Assembly: GCA_039545275.1 (NCBI GenBank)
Contig: BCHS01000017.1
Coordinates: 391,109 to 455,108, forward strand
Direction of reading: 5' to 3'
Length of the DNA stretch: 64,000 nucleotides
From: Pseudomicrostroma phylloplanum
Taxonomy: Eukaryota > Basidiomycota > Exobasidiomycetes > Microstromatales
Shown here: piece after piece, positions 1 to 10,573 of the stretch
How the letters are laid out: every line of letters starts with the position of its first letter
Position numbering within the stretch: the stretch's first letter is position 1
Made by a program: the position numbers and the translations under genes
The notes under the pieces: model-generated
Seen by the model: the letters and a program-made list of their open reading frames with translations, nothing else
What the model was told of the DNA's origin: nothing
Databases searched by the model: none

Positions 1-347
1 GCGGTGCCCGCTGCATTTAGAGGCCAGGTATCTCTGCCTTCTACATGCTCGTGATCCGGCCCAATCCAGAGGCTTCTTGTGTGTTGGGACAGATAGGGCC
101 TACTCGAGACTGTCCAAGCATAGAGCAGCAGATCAGATGGCTTCGTGAGTCTCACATGGGTGTAAATAAGAGGAATCATGAGGTAGTAGACCCTCTTCGA
201 GACCAGGGCTAGGCTGAACGCCATCTTGAAGTCGATATCTGCTAGACCACTCTGGCTAGAGCTTTGACACGCCGAGCGTACTATGATATCCAAAAGCTCA
301 ACCGGAAGAGGGAGAGGAGACGTCTCATCGCGCTTGCGTTTGCCCAT
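1..347 (-). CDS. F-box-like protein, paralogue A (partial, cut by left edge)
   Basis: Open reading frame on the minus strand starting at an ATG at 347-345 and running off the left edge without a stop, giving about 115 residues. It begins MGKRKRDETSPLPLPVELLD and continues with an F-box-like helix region. From residue 36 on it closely matches the neighbour at 915-2775: both have (L)A(D/N)IDFK, SLALVSK/SMALVSK, and the shared block YTHVRLTKPSDLLLYA followed by SLWIGPD. It is therefore a tandem duplicate of that gene. F-box proteins usually recruit substrates to SCF ubiquitin ligases; the substrate here is unknown. The basic KRKR near the N-terminus could be a nuclear signal. The C-terminal part and any introns lie outside the window. 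Confidence 0.8.
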   Translation of the reverse strand, partial: MGKRKRDETSPLPLPVELLDIIVRSACQSSSQSGLADIDFKMAFSLALVSKRVYYLMIPLIYTHVRLTKPSDLLLYAWTVSSRPYLSQHTRSLWIGPDHEHVEGRDTWPLNAAGT

Positions 348-914
348 TGTGTTGACAGGTGAGCGGGCGCACCATTAGCAGCGACTTCGCAGGTGAGATG
401 TGCTGCGACAAGTACGGTACAGGTAGTGGAGTGGTGGGGAAGACGTTGGTAGAGTAAGAAGCGGAAGAGGTCGCTGCCCTTTTCGTATCTGCACGACAAA
501 CACCTCGACACACACCAAGGGGCCCCTCAATCTAGTGCCGTTCTTGAGCATACACCCACTTACGGAACGGGAGGAGTCGCGTCGAGCCCCGTTCCGATCT
601 TCGCCTTAGTACCGTTCCGGGTATTCTAGTATGCTGTGCAGCCTTCCTTGTCCTTTCGAACACTACATTCGCTATCGCTTGCGCCGGTCAGGGTCTCGGG
701 TCCGTAGGAGATATGAAGAAACGGATGGGTATATTCTTCGCGAACTCATCAGCAGGTCTGTGTCTCCCCACTACATAGTGCCAGCCACACACCGGGATGT
801 GCCTCTGGGCATACAGTTTGGGTTCTTCACGACATCGCCTCGTCCGCCTCTTCTCACGGGTATCGTTGTGGTGTACTTTTCAAAGACACCAACATCCCCT
901 CTGTCAATAACGAT
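348..914. other. intergenic stretch between the tandem F-box-like genes
   Basis: About 570 bases that should hold the promoter of paralogue A (read leftwards) and the 3' end of paralogue B. I see no convincing gene, RNA or repeat. Open frames here lack family resemblance and lie across from the B coding exon. Confidence 0.5.
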
Positions 915-2775
915 TCAGCGCGGACCGAATAGCTGCATAGACTCTTCCTCCCAACGCTTTCTCAGGAACGTGAGAGCTTCCTTCCGCGAGGTATATCCAG
1001 TCCTGGTCTCCTCAAGATTGCAAGGGAGTTCCTTGAGCTCGAGCAGGGGATGATTCTTGAGCTCTTCGGGCGCCCAAATTTTGAATTTCTCGATCCTGTG
1101 AGGATGAGCCCAGACGATCAGATGGAAGGGTTTCCTGGAGTCGACCTTCGGGCTGTCTGCTGCGCAGCTCAGCAATCTCTGTATGGCAGAGACAGTTCTG
1201 AGAAAGGGGGTCTCTCAGCGTCAGCCAAGCGTGCTTCGTACACCTGAAGTTAACGGCGAGACTTACTGAGACGAGTCGTCAAAAGCCCGACGGTCGGTGA
1301 CGCCCCTGCGGGCATCGTCGCGGGGGCCACTCCAGAAGCACTCCATGACCTCGAGGGATGGCAAGCACTGCGGACTATCTATACCTAGAAGGAGTCCCTT
1401 GTGTGGCGTAGTGCCTGTGATGAAGAGGCAAAGGATAGTGAGCTACTATCCATCCTTCGTATCCTGTGATCACTGTGCTCTCACCCCATACTTGTAGCCT
1501 CTTGACATTTGCCAGGCCCTTATGATCGAGGTACACGGCCAAAATAGTCTCTTGCGTTCCGGTAGGGCCTAACGTCAGGGAGTCCAGACGATCGAGCGAG
1601 GGACCTTGGGTTCGACCGGCAACGGCTTTCTGCAAGTAACTTGTGAGAGCTAGACAAACAAGGTTGGGCGACCTCGCAAAGACTATGCGGCACATCATCA
1701 ACAAGCATGGCAAAGACGGCTTGCCCACTTCTACTTCTCTGCAGACGCTTCTAATAAGGCTCCTCCTATGACTCTTGCTCTTCCTCGTGCGGAAGACCAT
1801 GACATCGTCCTCCACGACTTCGTCTCGGTTCCTACTATCCTGGCCCTGCTCTGAAGCAGCGGACTTGCCACTGCGCTGGTTGTGTAGTTGCAACGAGTAG
1901 TCACGGTCGGGATAGAATGCGCCATCTTCGCTACAGTCCGAGTCGTCGTCCGACTCGCTTGCGCAAGTGCGCTCATAGAAAAGCTGGTGATCGAATCGAT
2001 CAAAAGCGTCGTGCAGACGGAGCGGAGTGCTCGAGCTCTGTTCGTGCAACTTGAACGCGGCCTGATCAGTGCACTGTAGGACTAGATCATCGACTGATTT
2101 GAAGTTGGCCATGGGATTAGCTCCCGATACCGAAGCGAAGTCCTGCCATTCGCGTACCTTTGTGAGGAACGTATCAAGGTGTTGCTGGACCTCATATACT
2201 CTGGAGTGACCTTCCTGCGTGGTGAGCTTCGTCCCAAGAGCAGAGCGAGTCCCACTGCTGTGCAAGCACACACCGGTCCCGGTTCTTCCCACCTCTTCAG
2301 CAGCCTGCAGAATGACTTGGCTGGCTGCTTCAACAATCCAATCCTGCGTCTCATCAAAGTGGTGATCGCTAAAGGGCCATTGGAAGCCAGGCCTAATGCC
2401 GAGAGGCAGCTTCGAAGAGTCTGTCAGGGAAGAGGCCAGTCTCGTGGGAGGGAAGCTGAGGGGCCAACATTCTCGTGCTTGAACGTGATCACCGTCAGGT
2501 CCGATCCAAAGACTCTTGGTGAGCTTGGCCAGGGAGGGTGACATTGACACTGTCCGAGCATAGAGCAGGAGGTCGGAGGGCTTTGTGAGCCTAACGTGTG
2601 TATAGAGGAGAGGTCTGATGAAATTATACACCTGCTTCGAGACTAGCGCCATGCTGAGTGTGGTCTTGAAGTCGATGTTCGCCAGTCCCAGGTCGAGGTC
2701 TGAGCCTCGGCTCGCGAAGCATGCTATGGTTTGCAGGACCTCAGCGGGCAAAGATGGCTCCTTGAGCTCAGCCAT
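915..2775 (-). CDS. F-box-like protein, paralogue B
   Basis: Three exons joined by hand: 2775-1485, 1414-1267 and 1197-915, giving about 573 residues. The introns (70 and 69 bases) start GTGAGA and GTAAGT and end CAG. Splicing removes an early stop at 1375 and joins the first exon to the last, which encodes the conserved-looking end with HLIVWAHPHRIEKFKIW and RWEEESMQLFGPR. The N-terminus holds an F-box-like segment (SLPAEVLQTIACFA, then SMALVSKQVYNFIRPLLYTH). The middle is acidic and probably disordered (residues near 270-320, with SESDDDSDCSED). The likely role is substrate recognition for an SCF ubiquitin ligase, inferred from the family. It is a tandem copy of the gene at the left edge and divergent from the HECT ligase at 3109, so two ubiquitin-system genes share 333 bases of promoter. 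Confidence 0.8.
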
Positions 2776-3108
2776 TGTGTGGGATGTGAAGAGCGTCAGG
2801 CTGCAAGGCCGCTTTCAGGGCAGCATACGAGTTAAAAGGGGAGGGCGTTGTGGCAGGAGTGGTATGGGAGTCAAGAAGGAGTCGAGGAGAAGCAGCCATC
2901 ATCGCTGCCCTGTATCGCACGTACAATGACACAGGTACACACACATGTACTCCTCCAACTATTCTGCCGTCGCTGATCTGAGCACAGGCCCACGACGGAA
3001 AGGGAGAAATAGACGCGTTTTCCTGCATATACTCTTCGTACTCGGCGTCATACGCACCTCGACTTCCTTCGTAACCTTTGCAAGGCTTGTGGCATACGCT
3101 GCTCAAGC
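2776..3108. promoter_or_regulatory. divergent promoter, F-box-like gene / HECT ligase
   Basis: 333 bases between two divergent start codons. It must contain both promoters. I see no clear TATA box or operator. Confidence 0.5.
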
Positions 3109-6100
3109 ATGGACGGTGTGCGCAATGATGGAGGCCACGACTCAGCGCAGCAGCAACGGCCAGCATCTCCTGCCGTAGCACCCACCGCTGTGTGGACTGC
3201 TTGGGGCAAATCCGCCACCAGCCCATGGCTTCCGCAAGCCAATTCGGCCTCCACCTCTTCTTCCTCCTCGCCCTCACCATCTCCTTCCGCCTCTTCATCC
3301 GCCTTTCCAGCACTCTCTGCATCATCATCATCATCTGCTGCGTCAAAGCGCTCACGCCATTCGCCATGGCACAATGCCCTCCGCGGTCCAGCCTGGAACC
3401 CCAATCGCACTCGCCTGCAGGACCTCGAAGAGCGCGTCCTCTCTCGCCAGCTGGATCAGGGCAGCTCTCGCAAGAAGGGCACCTGTGGCATGGAAGACCT
3501 TGAACGCACCTCTGACGACTCTGACGGGGACGTGGGCAACGATACCGGAGGGCAGACGCAGATGTATGGCCTCAGCAGAGTCATTGTCAAGGATCTTAGT
3601 CAGCCTGGGGCTACCTCGAAGGGCAAGAACAAGGCAAAAAGGCAGGACTTCTCGGCAGGCGGAGGACCGCAGATCTACGGCAGACACAACACGCCGTGGG
3701 TACAGAAGGGCAGAGCTCGTAGGGAGGGGCTGGCTGGAGACGAGGGACTAGAGACATCCAGCACTGGGCCATCCTCGAGAGCAATGTCACCTCCACCCTT
3801 CGAAGACAGCGACGGAGGAGAGTCGTCTGCTTCCGCCTTCTACCTCGACGAGGACCGGACCACTACAAGACCGATCGAAGGTGTCATTGCCGCCTGCGAC
3901 CGCAACATGCGAGCCTACTACGCCAGCCTGAGACAGATCCAGACCAATTACCTGAGAGATCCTATCCCTCGGCCACTTCCGGATGCCATGTTTCCCCTCT
4001 ATGAGAAGCTCTCCAGTAATTTGGCATCCCCTGCCTCGGTCCTATCTGCGGGTTGGCTAGACATTTCCACGCCATCAGACCAGAGCATCAAGGAGAAGCT
4101 GGCTGCTCTGGACGCAAGGGAGGACGAGGAAGGAAGTCAGGTCATTTCTAGGAAGATGATCGTCTTCTGCAACCGGGCAGAGCAAGCTGCGCGGGCCGCA
4201 CAATTCTGGCGTACAGATCTGGCAGAAGCTCCTTGTATTCGGACAGCAGCAGCTCTGTTTAGACTGCTATACGCATGCATCGTACTAGGAGAGAACAGGG
4301 ATAGACAAGATGCCTTCCGAAGAGTCTCGAGGTCCCTTGCCACCCTCTTCGCGGAGGCAGATCGCCGCTTTGCTCTTGAGGCAGCGCTACAGGCTCTTGC
4401 GGCCAAGGGTAACCGCACAACTCTCATCGAAGGCATCGCCAGGCGCCTCAGCAGCCTCATCGAGCAATATGCTTTGGCATTAGGCGATGAGACATTGCGC
4501 AACCGCATAGACGCTACCATTGATCTTCTCAGACTGCTCCATGCTACCTCAGAAGCGGTCCAGAGACGGATGCGAAAGGCTGCTGCAGATCCAGCTGCTT
4601 ACACTGTGGCAGGGATAGCTGCTCACCGAGACGCCTTGCTCCAGGACGAGCATCTCTCCCACATCCTTCAACAACCTGATCATGCCTTCCTACATCCTAT
4701 GGGACACAAGCTGCGAGTCCTCTCGAGCCACGTGGACGAGAGCAAGGAGCGGGCTCGCAAAGAGGCTCTCTGGTCATCCTTCTATGCTCCTGAGAGACAG
4801 CAGAGATCTGAACGAGGTCGCCGGAAGACGGCCTTCACTCAGCCGGGACAGGAGGGCAATGTGTCTAACAGCATGCTGCTTACGATCAGCGTTGGGCGAG
4901 AGACCCTCCTTGCAGATACTCTGGATGCATTCGTTGAGCTCGATGCTCGCGCCGATACAGTATCCGCTGGAGTCGGCCAGTCTCCTTCGCATGCACTGCA
5001 GCACGAGCTGCGCATTCACTTCGAAGACGAAGAAGGGGTCGACTCGCTTCTGGGTGGTCTGAGAAAAGAGTGGTTCTCAGAGGTCATCAGCGGCCTTCTA
5101 CGATCGAAGACTATCATCCCTGCCGAGCTTGAAGAGAGGCAAAGAGCTGCAGATGAAGACGATCATGAGACCCGCTTCGTGCTTGTTAGCCCTCGGGCCG
5201 ATGATGAGCATGCTGAGGCGCTGGGACTCATACTTGGGCTCAGCTTATACCATGGTGTTCCTCTCGGTATCCGGCTGCCGGACTATGTCATGGATGTCAT
5301 GGTCTCAACGGACGACTTCAGGCTGTCTGACCTGAGCCGGTCATCTATTGAAGAGGATCTCGAAGACGAGGTTCGACTGCGGGCCGCCGTCGATGAGAAC
5401 CTGCTCCATCTGGCTCAATATAGACCACGCCTAGTCCGTTCCCTGGACGAGCTGCTCGCATGGACTGCGCCTCTGCCACAAGCAGACTCTCCCATCGACG
5501 ACGATACTGCGCGACGTCTCTTCGAATCCACCTACTCGCTCAACTGGACCGTCACGCATCCCTCCTCAAGCGACGAGCAAATGGCAGAAACGCTCCCTCT
5601 CGTCCGAGGTGGTCAGCACCGCCCCGTCACTCCGGCCAACAGGCTCTCCTACGTCCGCGCCCTCACCAACTTCCACCTTTACGGCGTTATTCGCCCACAG
5701 CTCCTGGCTCTCCGTCGAGGCTTCGCGCGTGTCTGGCCCGCCGTAGGAAGAAGTGAGCACGATGGACGAGCGTACCTCGCCCAATGGCACTCTTCTGAGC
5801 TGGGAGAGGCGATACAGGGCGACGCGACCCCGCTGCGTGTCGCCCACCTGAGGAAATACGTCGAAGTCTCCGGGCGGAGGAGCAGCGAGCTAGGCCGAGC
5901 CGAAGACGACCAGATGCTCCGCTGGTTCTGGGCCGCCATCGCAGAACTGGAGGAGCTGGAGCTGTACACGAGTGGTGCAAATTTTGGCGGTACAGCGTCC
6001 CGTGCGAGGCTAGGGGTGGCGAGAAGTCTGCTGCGCTACGTCACTTCGTCGTCGACTCTGCCACTACCAGTGACGGCAGACCTCTCTCCAGGATCGAGCG

Positions 6101-6414
6101 CTCCAGGAGTGACCTCCCGCCATACCCCTCCTCGGCCAGTCGCGGTCTCCGCAAGACCCTTCCGTATCTCTCTGCTAGACCCTCCTCCCGCGCAGCAAGG
6201 CTCAAGCCTGAACAACGGAGCGTCTCTAGCTGCTGCCAGTTGGCCACTGCCTTTTGCCTCTACATGCACAGAGACCCTCTTCCTGCCGCGGTACCCCTCG
6301 GAGGAGATTGCGAGGGAGAAGGTGGGCGTGCTTTTTGGTTGGCTCATGCGGAGAGGCGGGGATGGTACTGATGCAGATTCGGGCGGGTTTGATGTGGCTT
6401 TTGGATTGCGGTAG
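3109..6414 (+). CDS. HECT-type E3 ubiquitin ligase (Hul4-like)
   Basis: Single-exon gene of 1101 residues starting at the first ATG of the frame. The N-terminal 250 residues are Ser-rich and low in complexity, with two short repeated-looking motifs (QMYGLSR and QIYGRHN). The helical middle (about 260-620) is followed by a C-terminal HECT domain (about 620-1101). HECT hallmarks include RIHFEDEEGVDSLLGGLRKEW, shown here as RIHFEDEEGVD plus GGLRKEWF, then LGLILGLSLYHGVPLGIRLP, and the catalytic block ASTCTETLFLPRYPS, with the thioester cysteine at about residue 1053. HECT ligases take ubiquitin from an E2 on that cysteine and pass it to substrates. The order and size resemble fungal Hul4; that assignment is less certain than the HECT call. 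The C-terminal tail after the cysteine is unusually Gly/Asp-rich (GGDGTDADSGG). Confidence 0.9.
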   Translation: MDGVRNDGGHDSAQQQRPASPAVAPTAVWTAWGKSATSPWLPQANSASTSSSSSPSPSPSASSSAFPALSASSSSSAASKRSRHSPWHNALRGPAWNPNRTRLQDLEERVLSRQLDQGSSRKKGTCGMEDLERTSDDSDGDVGNDTGGQTQMYGLSRVIVKDLSQPGATSKGKNKAKRQDFSAGGGPQIYGRHNTPWVQKGRARREGLAGDEGLETSSTGPSSRAMSPPPFEDSDGGESSASAFYLDEDRTTTRPIEGVIAACDRNMRAYYASLRQIQTNYLRDPIPRPLPDAMFPLYEKLSSNLASPASVLSAGWLDISTPSDQSIKEKLAALDAREDEEGSQVISRKMIVFCNRAEQAARAAQFWRTDLAEAPCIRTAAALFRLLYACIVLGENRDRQDAFRRVSRSLATLFAEADRRFALEAALQALAAKGNRTTLIEGIARRLSSLIEQYALALGDETLRNRIDATIDLLRLLHATSEAVQRRMRKAAADPAAYTVAGIAAHRDALLQDEHLSHILQQPDHAFLHPMGHKLRVLSSHVDESKERARKEALWSSFYAPERQQRSERGRRKTAFTQPGQEGNVSNSMLLTISVGRETLLADTLDAFVELDARADTVSAGVGQSPSHALQHELRIHFEDEEGVDSLLGGLRKEWFSEVISGLLRSKTIIPAELEERQRAADEDDHETRFVLVSPRADDEHAEALGLILGLSLYHGVPLGIRLPDYVMDVMVSTDDFRLSDLSRSSIEEDLEDEVRLRAAVDENLLHLAQYRPRLVRSLDELLAWTAPLPQADSPIDDDTARRLFESTYSLNWTVTHPSSSDEQMAETLPLVRGGQHRPVTPANRLSYVRALTNFHLYGVIRPQLLALRRGFARVWPAVGRSEHDGRAYLAQWHSSELGEAIQGDATPLRVAHLRKYVEVSGRRSSELGRAEDDQMLRWFWAAIAELEELELYTSGANFGGTASRARLGVARSLLRYVTSSSTLPLPVTADLSPGSSAPGVTSRHTPPRPVAVSARPFRISLLDPPPAQQGSSLNNGASLAAASWPLPFASTCTETLFLPRYPSEEIAREKVGVLFGWLMRRGGDGTDADSGGFDVAFGLR

Positions 6415-6529
6415 GAAACAAGTGAGAGGTACAGTGTAGCTTACAAGGCCGTGGTCATGCTGTATTATGTATTCGCAGCCTTCCCTCGTACAATAGAGCG
6501 AATGCTCCCCACTCTCTCCACCTGTAGTC

Positions 6530-7596
6530 TCATGTACTCTTCCCGGCAGCCGCGCTACCAACCTCAACCTTTCCCTCTCTCCAGACAGCATACATCCTTG
6601 GGGGCCTATCCGCGTCCCTCTCCTCACTCCACTTCCTCTCCTCCTCTTCCGAATCCACCTTACCACCAATCGAAGGCGAGTTGATCCGCCTCGTAAGCAT
6701 CGCGAGGGTTTGGGAATCAAAGTCGTACGAGTGGCAGAGGGTTGCAACGTCGCTTGGGCTGCGGGCGGATTTGAGCTCGTCGAGGAGCATGCTGAGTGTT
6801 GGTGCGTCTAGGGTGCGGGTAGAGGCTGAACCAGAAGACATTCCTGCACTTCTGCTGCCGCTGGTCTCCATGTTCCTCTCATTCTCCAGCGCAAGCGAGT
6901 CCTCCCTCTCCTGTCTCGCCTGCAGAATACGCAACATCTGCGACTGGCCCCTCGTTGTTTTACTCGTCGCGGAGGTCCCTGCAGGACCACCAGTAACGTT
7001 CTGTGGCTGCTGGCGGGTAGAGGCTGCTCGAGAGGCTGAGTCAGAGGGACCTGACCAGGGTGGGCGATCCACGCTGACGGGGCCGAGGGTGTGCAGCTGA
7101 GAGATGAAGTCTGGGTCGAAGGCGTCGCGGCGGATCACTGTGGACGAGGGTAAAAGATAGGGAGAGGGAAAGAAGAGCGAAAGAGCAACAGATTTAGTCG
7201 ACAAGCTCATGGAGGCACACCAACATCCTGTCCTACCCTTCCATCCGCTCGCCTCATCCGACCGGAGCACTCACCATCTTCCTTCTCCTCCCTGCCCGGC
7301 TCGCTCCTCTCCACAATCGGTCCCACCTGTCTCGGATCCCCCCCTCTCCCAGTGTTCCTCAACGGACCCGCATCTCTCCCCGTCTGGCCTAACTGCCCAG
7401 CAACATCCAGTGGGGAGGTCTGAGATCTCGAGTCGGCTGAAGGGGTCGGGGAGCTTGCTTGGGCGGGGCGGGAGGGACTGGTAGCTGCGCGGGCGAGGGA
7501 GGCAGAGGTAGAGCCGCTAGAGCTGGAGGTGCTGCTTGTGGTGGACGAGGTCGTCTTAGGTAGGGAGCGAGTGGCCTTGGATGCTGCACCGCCCAT
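6530..7596 (-). CDS. conserved fungal protein with N-myristoylation-type start
   Basis: Two exons, 7596-7275 and 7137-6530, joined across a 137-base intron (donor GTGAGT, acceptor CACAG) to give 309 residues. The protein starts MGGAASKATRSLPK, which fits an N-myristoylation signal (Gly2, small residues, Ser6, Lys7). A long Ser/Thr/Pro-rich stretch follows, then a conserved-looking core across the splice site with RRDAFDPDFISQLHTLGPV and, later, LLDELKSARSPSDVATLCHSY. I have the impression of having seen similar proteins in other fungi (short MGGAASK start, then a DPxFxxxLxxLGPV block), but I cannot name a function. Because Gly-2 could also sit at the front of a mitochondrial presequence (basic, no acidic residues in the first 35), location is open. 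Confidence 0.75.
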
Positions 7597-8033
7597 GATG
7601 TGATTGTCGAGGCTCGATGCGATCGAACAAATGCGAGTACGGACTATTCAAGAAGTGTACTGGTGCACCATTGGAAGGAAGTAGTCAATCTGCGTGATCG
7701 GGTCGGGTAGACTAGTCAAGAATTCTGTGCTTCCGTATCAAGTCATCCGACTCCTCCACCTCAGCCGCCTGGCAGGGCCGCTGCGAATGCGACCCCACCG
7801 ATCAACACACCATGGCAATCAGCAGACAGTCACGCCATACGACGACAGTGAGTCTATACAACGGTATACATTCAGGCATCTACCACGACAAGCGCGAATG
7901 GGTAGCACGATCTGGCGAAACGATTTAGCGCGGGGCGGGGCGGGGCGGGGCGGTCGGCGTGTGTTTGTGTGCCATCCTGCTCGCTCGCCCCCTCTCCCCT
8001 CACCCTTCCCCTTTCCCAACTTCAACACAACTC
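7597..8033. other. intergenic stretch with G-rich element
   Basis: 437 bases between two minus-strand genes: promoter of the gene at 6530-7596 and 3' end of the gene at 8034-9356. Apart from the G-rich element at 7931-7953 I see no gene. The long plus-strand open frame here has a low-complexity translation and is probably chance. Confidence 0.5.
7931..7953 (+). repeat. G-quadruplex-type tract (GGGGC repeats)
   Basis: Four runs of four G separated by single C bases, then GG, on the plus strand. It lies about 335 bases upstream of the start codon at 7596 and is on the template strand for that gene. Single-base loops are known to favour stable G-quadruplexes. Confidence 0.7.
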
Positions 8034-9356
8034 TCAAACGCCCCTCCTCCCATCTCTCAGTACTCTCCTTCTCTTCCTCTCTAAATCCACCGCCTCCCTC
8101 TCCAGCTGCATCTCCTTCTCCCTCTCTCTTTCCCTCTGTCGTAAAATCTCCACCCGCTTACCCCTCCGCTGCGCTAGTGGCACGCTCGCTTCCCACGCGC
8201 CGAAATAGTCCGGAGTCATTGTCCTTCCTCTGCTCATGCGGGAGGTGACGCTGCCTGGAGTGGTGGAAAGGCTCAAGGAAGAGGAGCGGGAGCGTCCGCG
8301 TGGGAGTTTGGAGGATTGCAGACGTGTGAGCATAGGTGAGGGACCTCCTGGGTGTAGGCGTGGGTAGTCCATCTGGGAGCTTGCGGAGGAATTGGAGCGG
8401 GAGCGACCCATGGAGGTCGACAGAGGAGAAGAGGGGTAGGAGGACATCAGGCTGCCCGAAGTCGAGGTGCCTGTCGCTGCACCGACGGAGCAGCAGCTCA
8501 GCGAGGGCGGCACGTCGGTGCAGAGGGCGAGAGCGTTGGAGGTCGAGCGCACTCGGGTCATGGGCGAGGAGGATGTAGCCTGGCTGCCTTGCCGGGTGGA
8601 CCGTCGGCGCGACAGAAGCGACGAGACTGCTGAAGAGGAAGCACCGACGGTTGGTGTAGGAGCGACACTCGGAGTTGCTGCAGCTGTTGCTATGCTTGAT
8701 GCTGAGGCCTGAGTGGGAGGGTCCATCATGCGTGAAGAAACAGAGGAGGCCCTACTCATCTGTGCCGACTGTGGGATCTGGTTGCGTCGAGTGTCTGCCC
8801 TTCGTGGTGACTGCGAGGGGGAGACCATCACCGGCGGCAGCAAGCGTTGATGTTGCGCCTCCGTGACCTTGTCCTCTGCGCCTGCAGCTCGCCTCTCCTT
8901 GTATTTCATGTGGCCAGAAGCACCCTGAGCAGCTGGAGTGAAGAACAGTCTCCTAGCAGGCGTGGGTCCTTCCATCATGCTGTCCTCGTCGTCACTATCG
9001 CTTCCCTCTTCTTTGGATGCGAACCAGTCCATAAGCGGACCTTGTGATATCTTGGACCCACGTCGATCCAGAGGTGACTTCAGATCGCTCCCATCGTATT
9101 GCCGCCTCGAAGCAGCACTACCCTGTCGGATCTTCTCCCTCCTCTCAGGTGCCCAGGGCATCCCGCCAGTCTCTGCAAAGGGACGATTGCATGGCTTCTC
9201 GACGGGTGTCAGTGGCGGTGAGTAGGCTTTTCGAGGCGTGGTGGACTTGGACGAGGTGGAGGTATTGATGGGTGCAAGCGGTCGTGAAGGCTTGGATGTG
9301 GGTGGGGTTGCCATGCCGTAGGAGGGCTTACCCACTGGGAGGAAGTTGAGCGCCAT
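8034..9356 (-). CDS. disordered protein with C-terminal coiled coil, function unknown
   Basis: Single open frame of 440 residues from an ATG at 9356. I do not recognise it. It starts MALNFLPVGKPSYGMATPP and is Ser/Pro/Arg-rich throughout, so most of it is probably unfolded. Possible ordered pieces are PLMDWFASKEEGSDSDDED (acidic, around residue 105-125), ARRLFFTPA, and a charged C-terminus rich in Arg and Glu (QREREREKEMQLEREAVDL, about 400-425), which should form a coiled coil. Many SP and RSRS sites suggest heavy phosphorylation. The length of the frame in GC-rich DNA and the typical basidiomycete low-complexity composition support a real gene, but no family evidence does. Confidence 0.6.
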   Translation of the reverse strand: MALNFLPVGKPSYGMATPPTSKPSRPLAPINTSTSSKSTTPRKAYSPPLTPVEKPCNRPFAETGGMPWAPERREKIRQGSAASRRQYDGSDLKSPLDRRGSKISQGPLMDWFASKEEGSDSDDEDSMMEGPTPARRLFFTPAAQGASGHMKYKERRAAGAEDKVTEAQHQRLLPPVMVSPSQSPRRADTRRNQIPQSAQMSRASSVSSRMMDPPTQASASSIATAAATPSVAPTPTVGASSSAVSSLLSRRRSTRQGSQATSSSPMTRVRSTSNALALCTDVPPSLSCCSVGAATGTSTSGSLMSSYPSSPLSTSMGRSRSNSSASSQMDYPRLHPGGPSPMLTRLQSSKLPRGRSRSSSLSLSTTPGSVTSRMSRGRTMTPDYFGAWEASVPLAQRRGKRVEILRQREREREKEMQLEREAVDLERKRRRVLRDGRRGV

Positions 9357-10464
9357 GTTATGCGTTGGGTGGTTGGGTGGCGCAAGCAGCAGGTGGAGAG
9401 GACCAAGGATATGGGTATATGCTCAGAGTGATGAGAGGGTATTAAGAGTTGACGGGGGAGACGAGGATGAAGAGGAAAGATGTGGTCCTGATAAGGAGTC
9501 CCGCCTTAGTGCCTTGCTGGTGGACTCTGGTGTATTGGGTTGAGGTGGTACCTGTAGCAGTGATCCCTCCGTCGATCGGAAGGGGTGTTGCAGCAAACGT
9601 GGGGAAACAAAGGGGGTGGGAAGCGCGGGAACAAGGAACCAGGTGGGGAAGGGAAGTGCAGCGATTAGGATCGGCCACCACTCTCAGCCCCGTGCGACGG
9701 CAACGGAAGCGGGACGCGGTGGTAAGCTTGCGAAGCGAAAAGGGCAAGGGGCTGGGCCGATGGTCGCGTCCTGCAAGCCCTTTTTTCTTTTCACACGCGA
9801 CGTGTCTGCGCGTAAAGAGGCCGGTACGGGAACAGCGTCGCGAGGGGCGCGTCTGAGGTCGACTCGAGTCAGCCACGCCTTCGCTTCCTTTGGCGGAAGG
9901 ATATGCAAGTACGGAGATGCAAGGAAGATCGAGAAAGCGTTTGCTTGAGCTCCTGCTTGTGCAGCAAGAACAAGGCAGCTGGCCACCCATGACCTGAGCG
10001 AGGACTTGCTAGGAAGTCTGAGACTGCTTTCCGCCGATGGCCGGCCGCTCTCCGCTACTCATGCTCAGATGGAAGCGATTGAGCGTGGGTGTGGGAGATG
10101 GACCCAGTGAAGAAGCCTCGTCTCGTGATCATTGGTGTGCGCAGATTCGAGGCAGCTTCTGTGGGCTCGTCAAGCCCCGAGGCAAAGAAGCCAGTCCTAG
10201 CCTGCGATATAGCGCGCGGGTGCGTCGAGGCTGGCTGGGTGGCTGTCTGCCACGTGCGCGTCTCCTGGCGGGACCTGCGTCGGAATGCCTCGGCTCGCCC
10301 ATGGTAGGGAGGTCCGTGCAGAGAGAGGCGCAAGAATAGACTTTGAACGGCGCCGAGGCCGAGGGGAGCCGGGGGATCCCTCGCTGCACTCCGATTCCTC
10401 AGCAGAGTGAGGCAGAGGCAGAGAGTGCTACTCGACCAGCCTACACCGCACGGCAAGGAAGGCA

Positions 10465-10493
10465 GGGAGGAGGAGGAGGAGGAGGAGGAGGAG
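10465..10493 (+). repeat. GGA trinucleotide microsatellite
   Basis: About nine GGA units in a row, a pure purine tract on the plus strand roughly 185 bases upstream of the AOX start. Such tracts can adopt triplex or parallel G-rich forms and vary in length. Confidence 0.75.
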
Positions 10494-10573
10494 ATGGCCG
10501 ACAATCAACGTCGTGTGCATCCAGCCAATGCATAGACGGGAGGACTCGCCTCGCTTAGTCGTGCCGTCCGGGG

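Noticed and set aside
631..1053. Plus-strand open frame of 140 codons
   Set aside because: It overlaps the last coding exon of the F-box-like gene on the other strand, has no recognisable domain and looks like a chance frame.
915..1175. Separate 86-residue minus-strand gene
   Set aside because: Its frame joins exactly to the F-box-like gene through two short GT-AG introns, so I treat it as that gene's last exon.
7694..8248. Plus-strand open frame of 184 codons
   Set aside because: Translation is low complexity (Ser/Pro/Phe runs) and overlaps the minus-strand gene's end and the G-rich element.
9442..9990. Open frames on both strands upstream of AOX
   Set aside because: They overlap each other, have no domain or codon pattern like neighbours, and lie in a promoter-type region.
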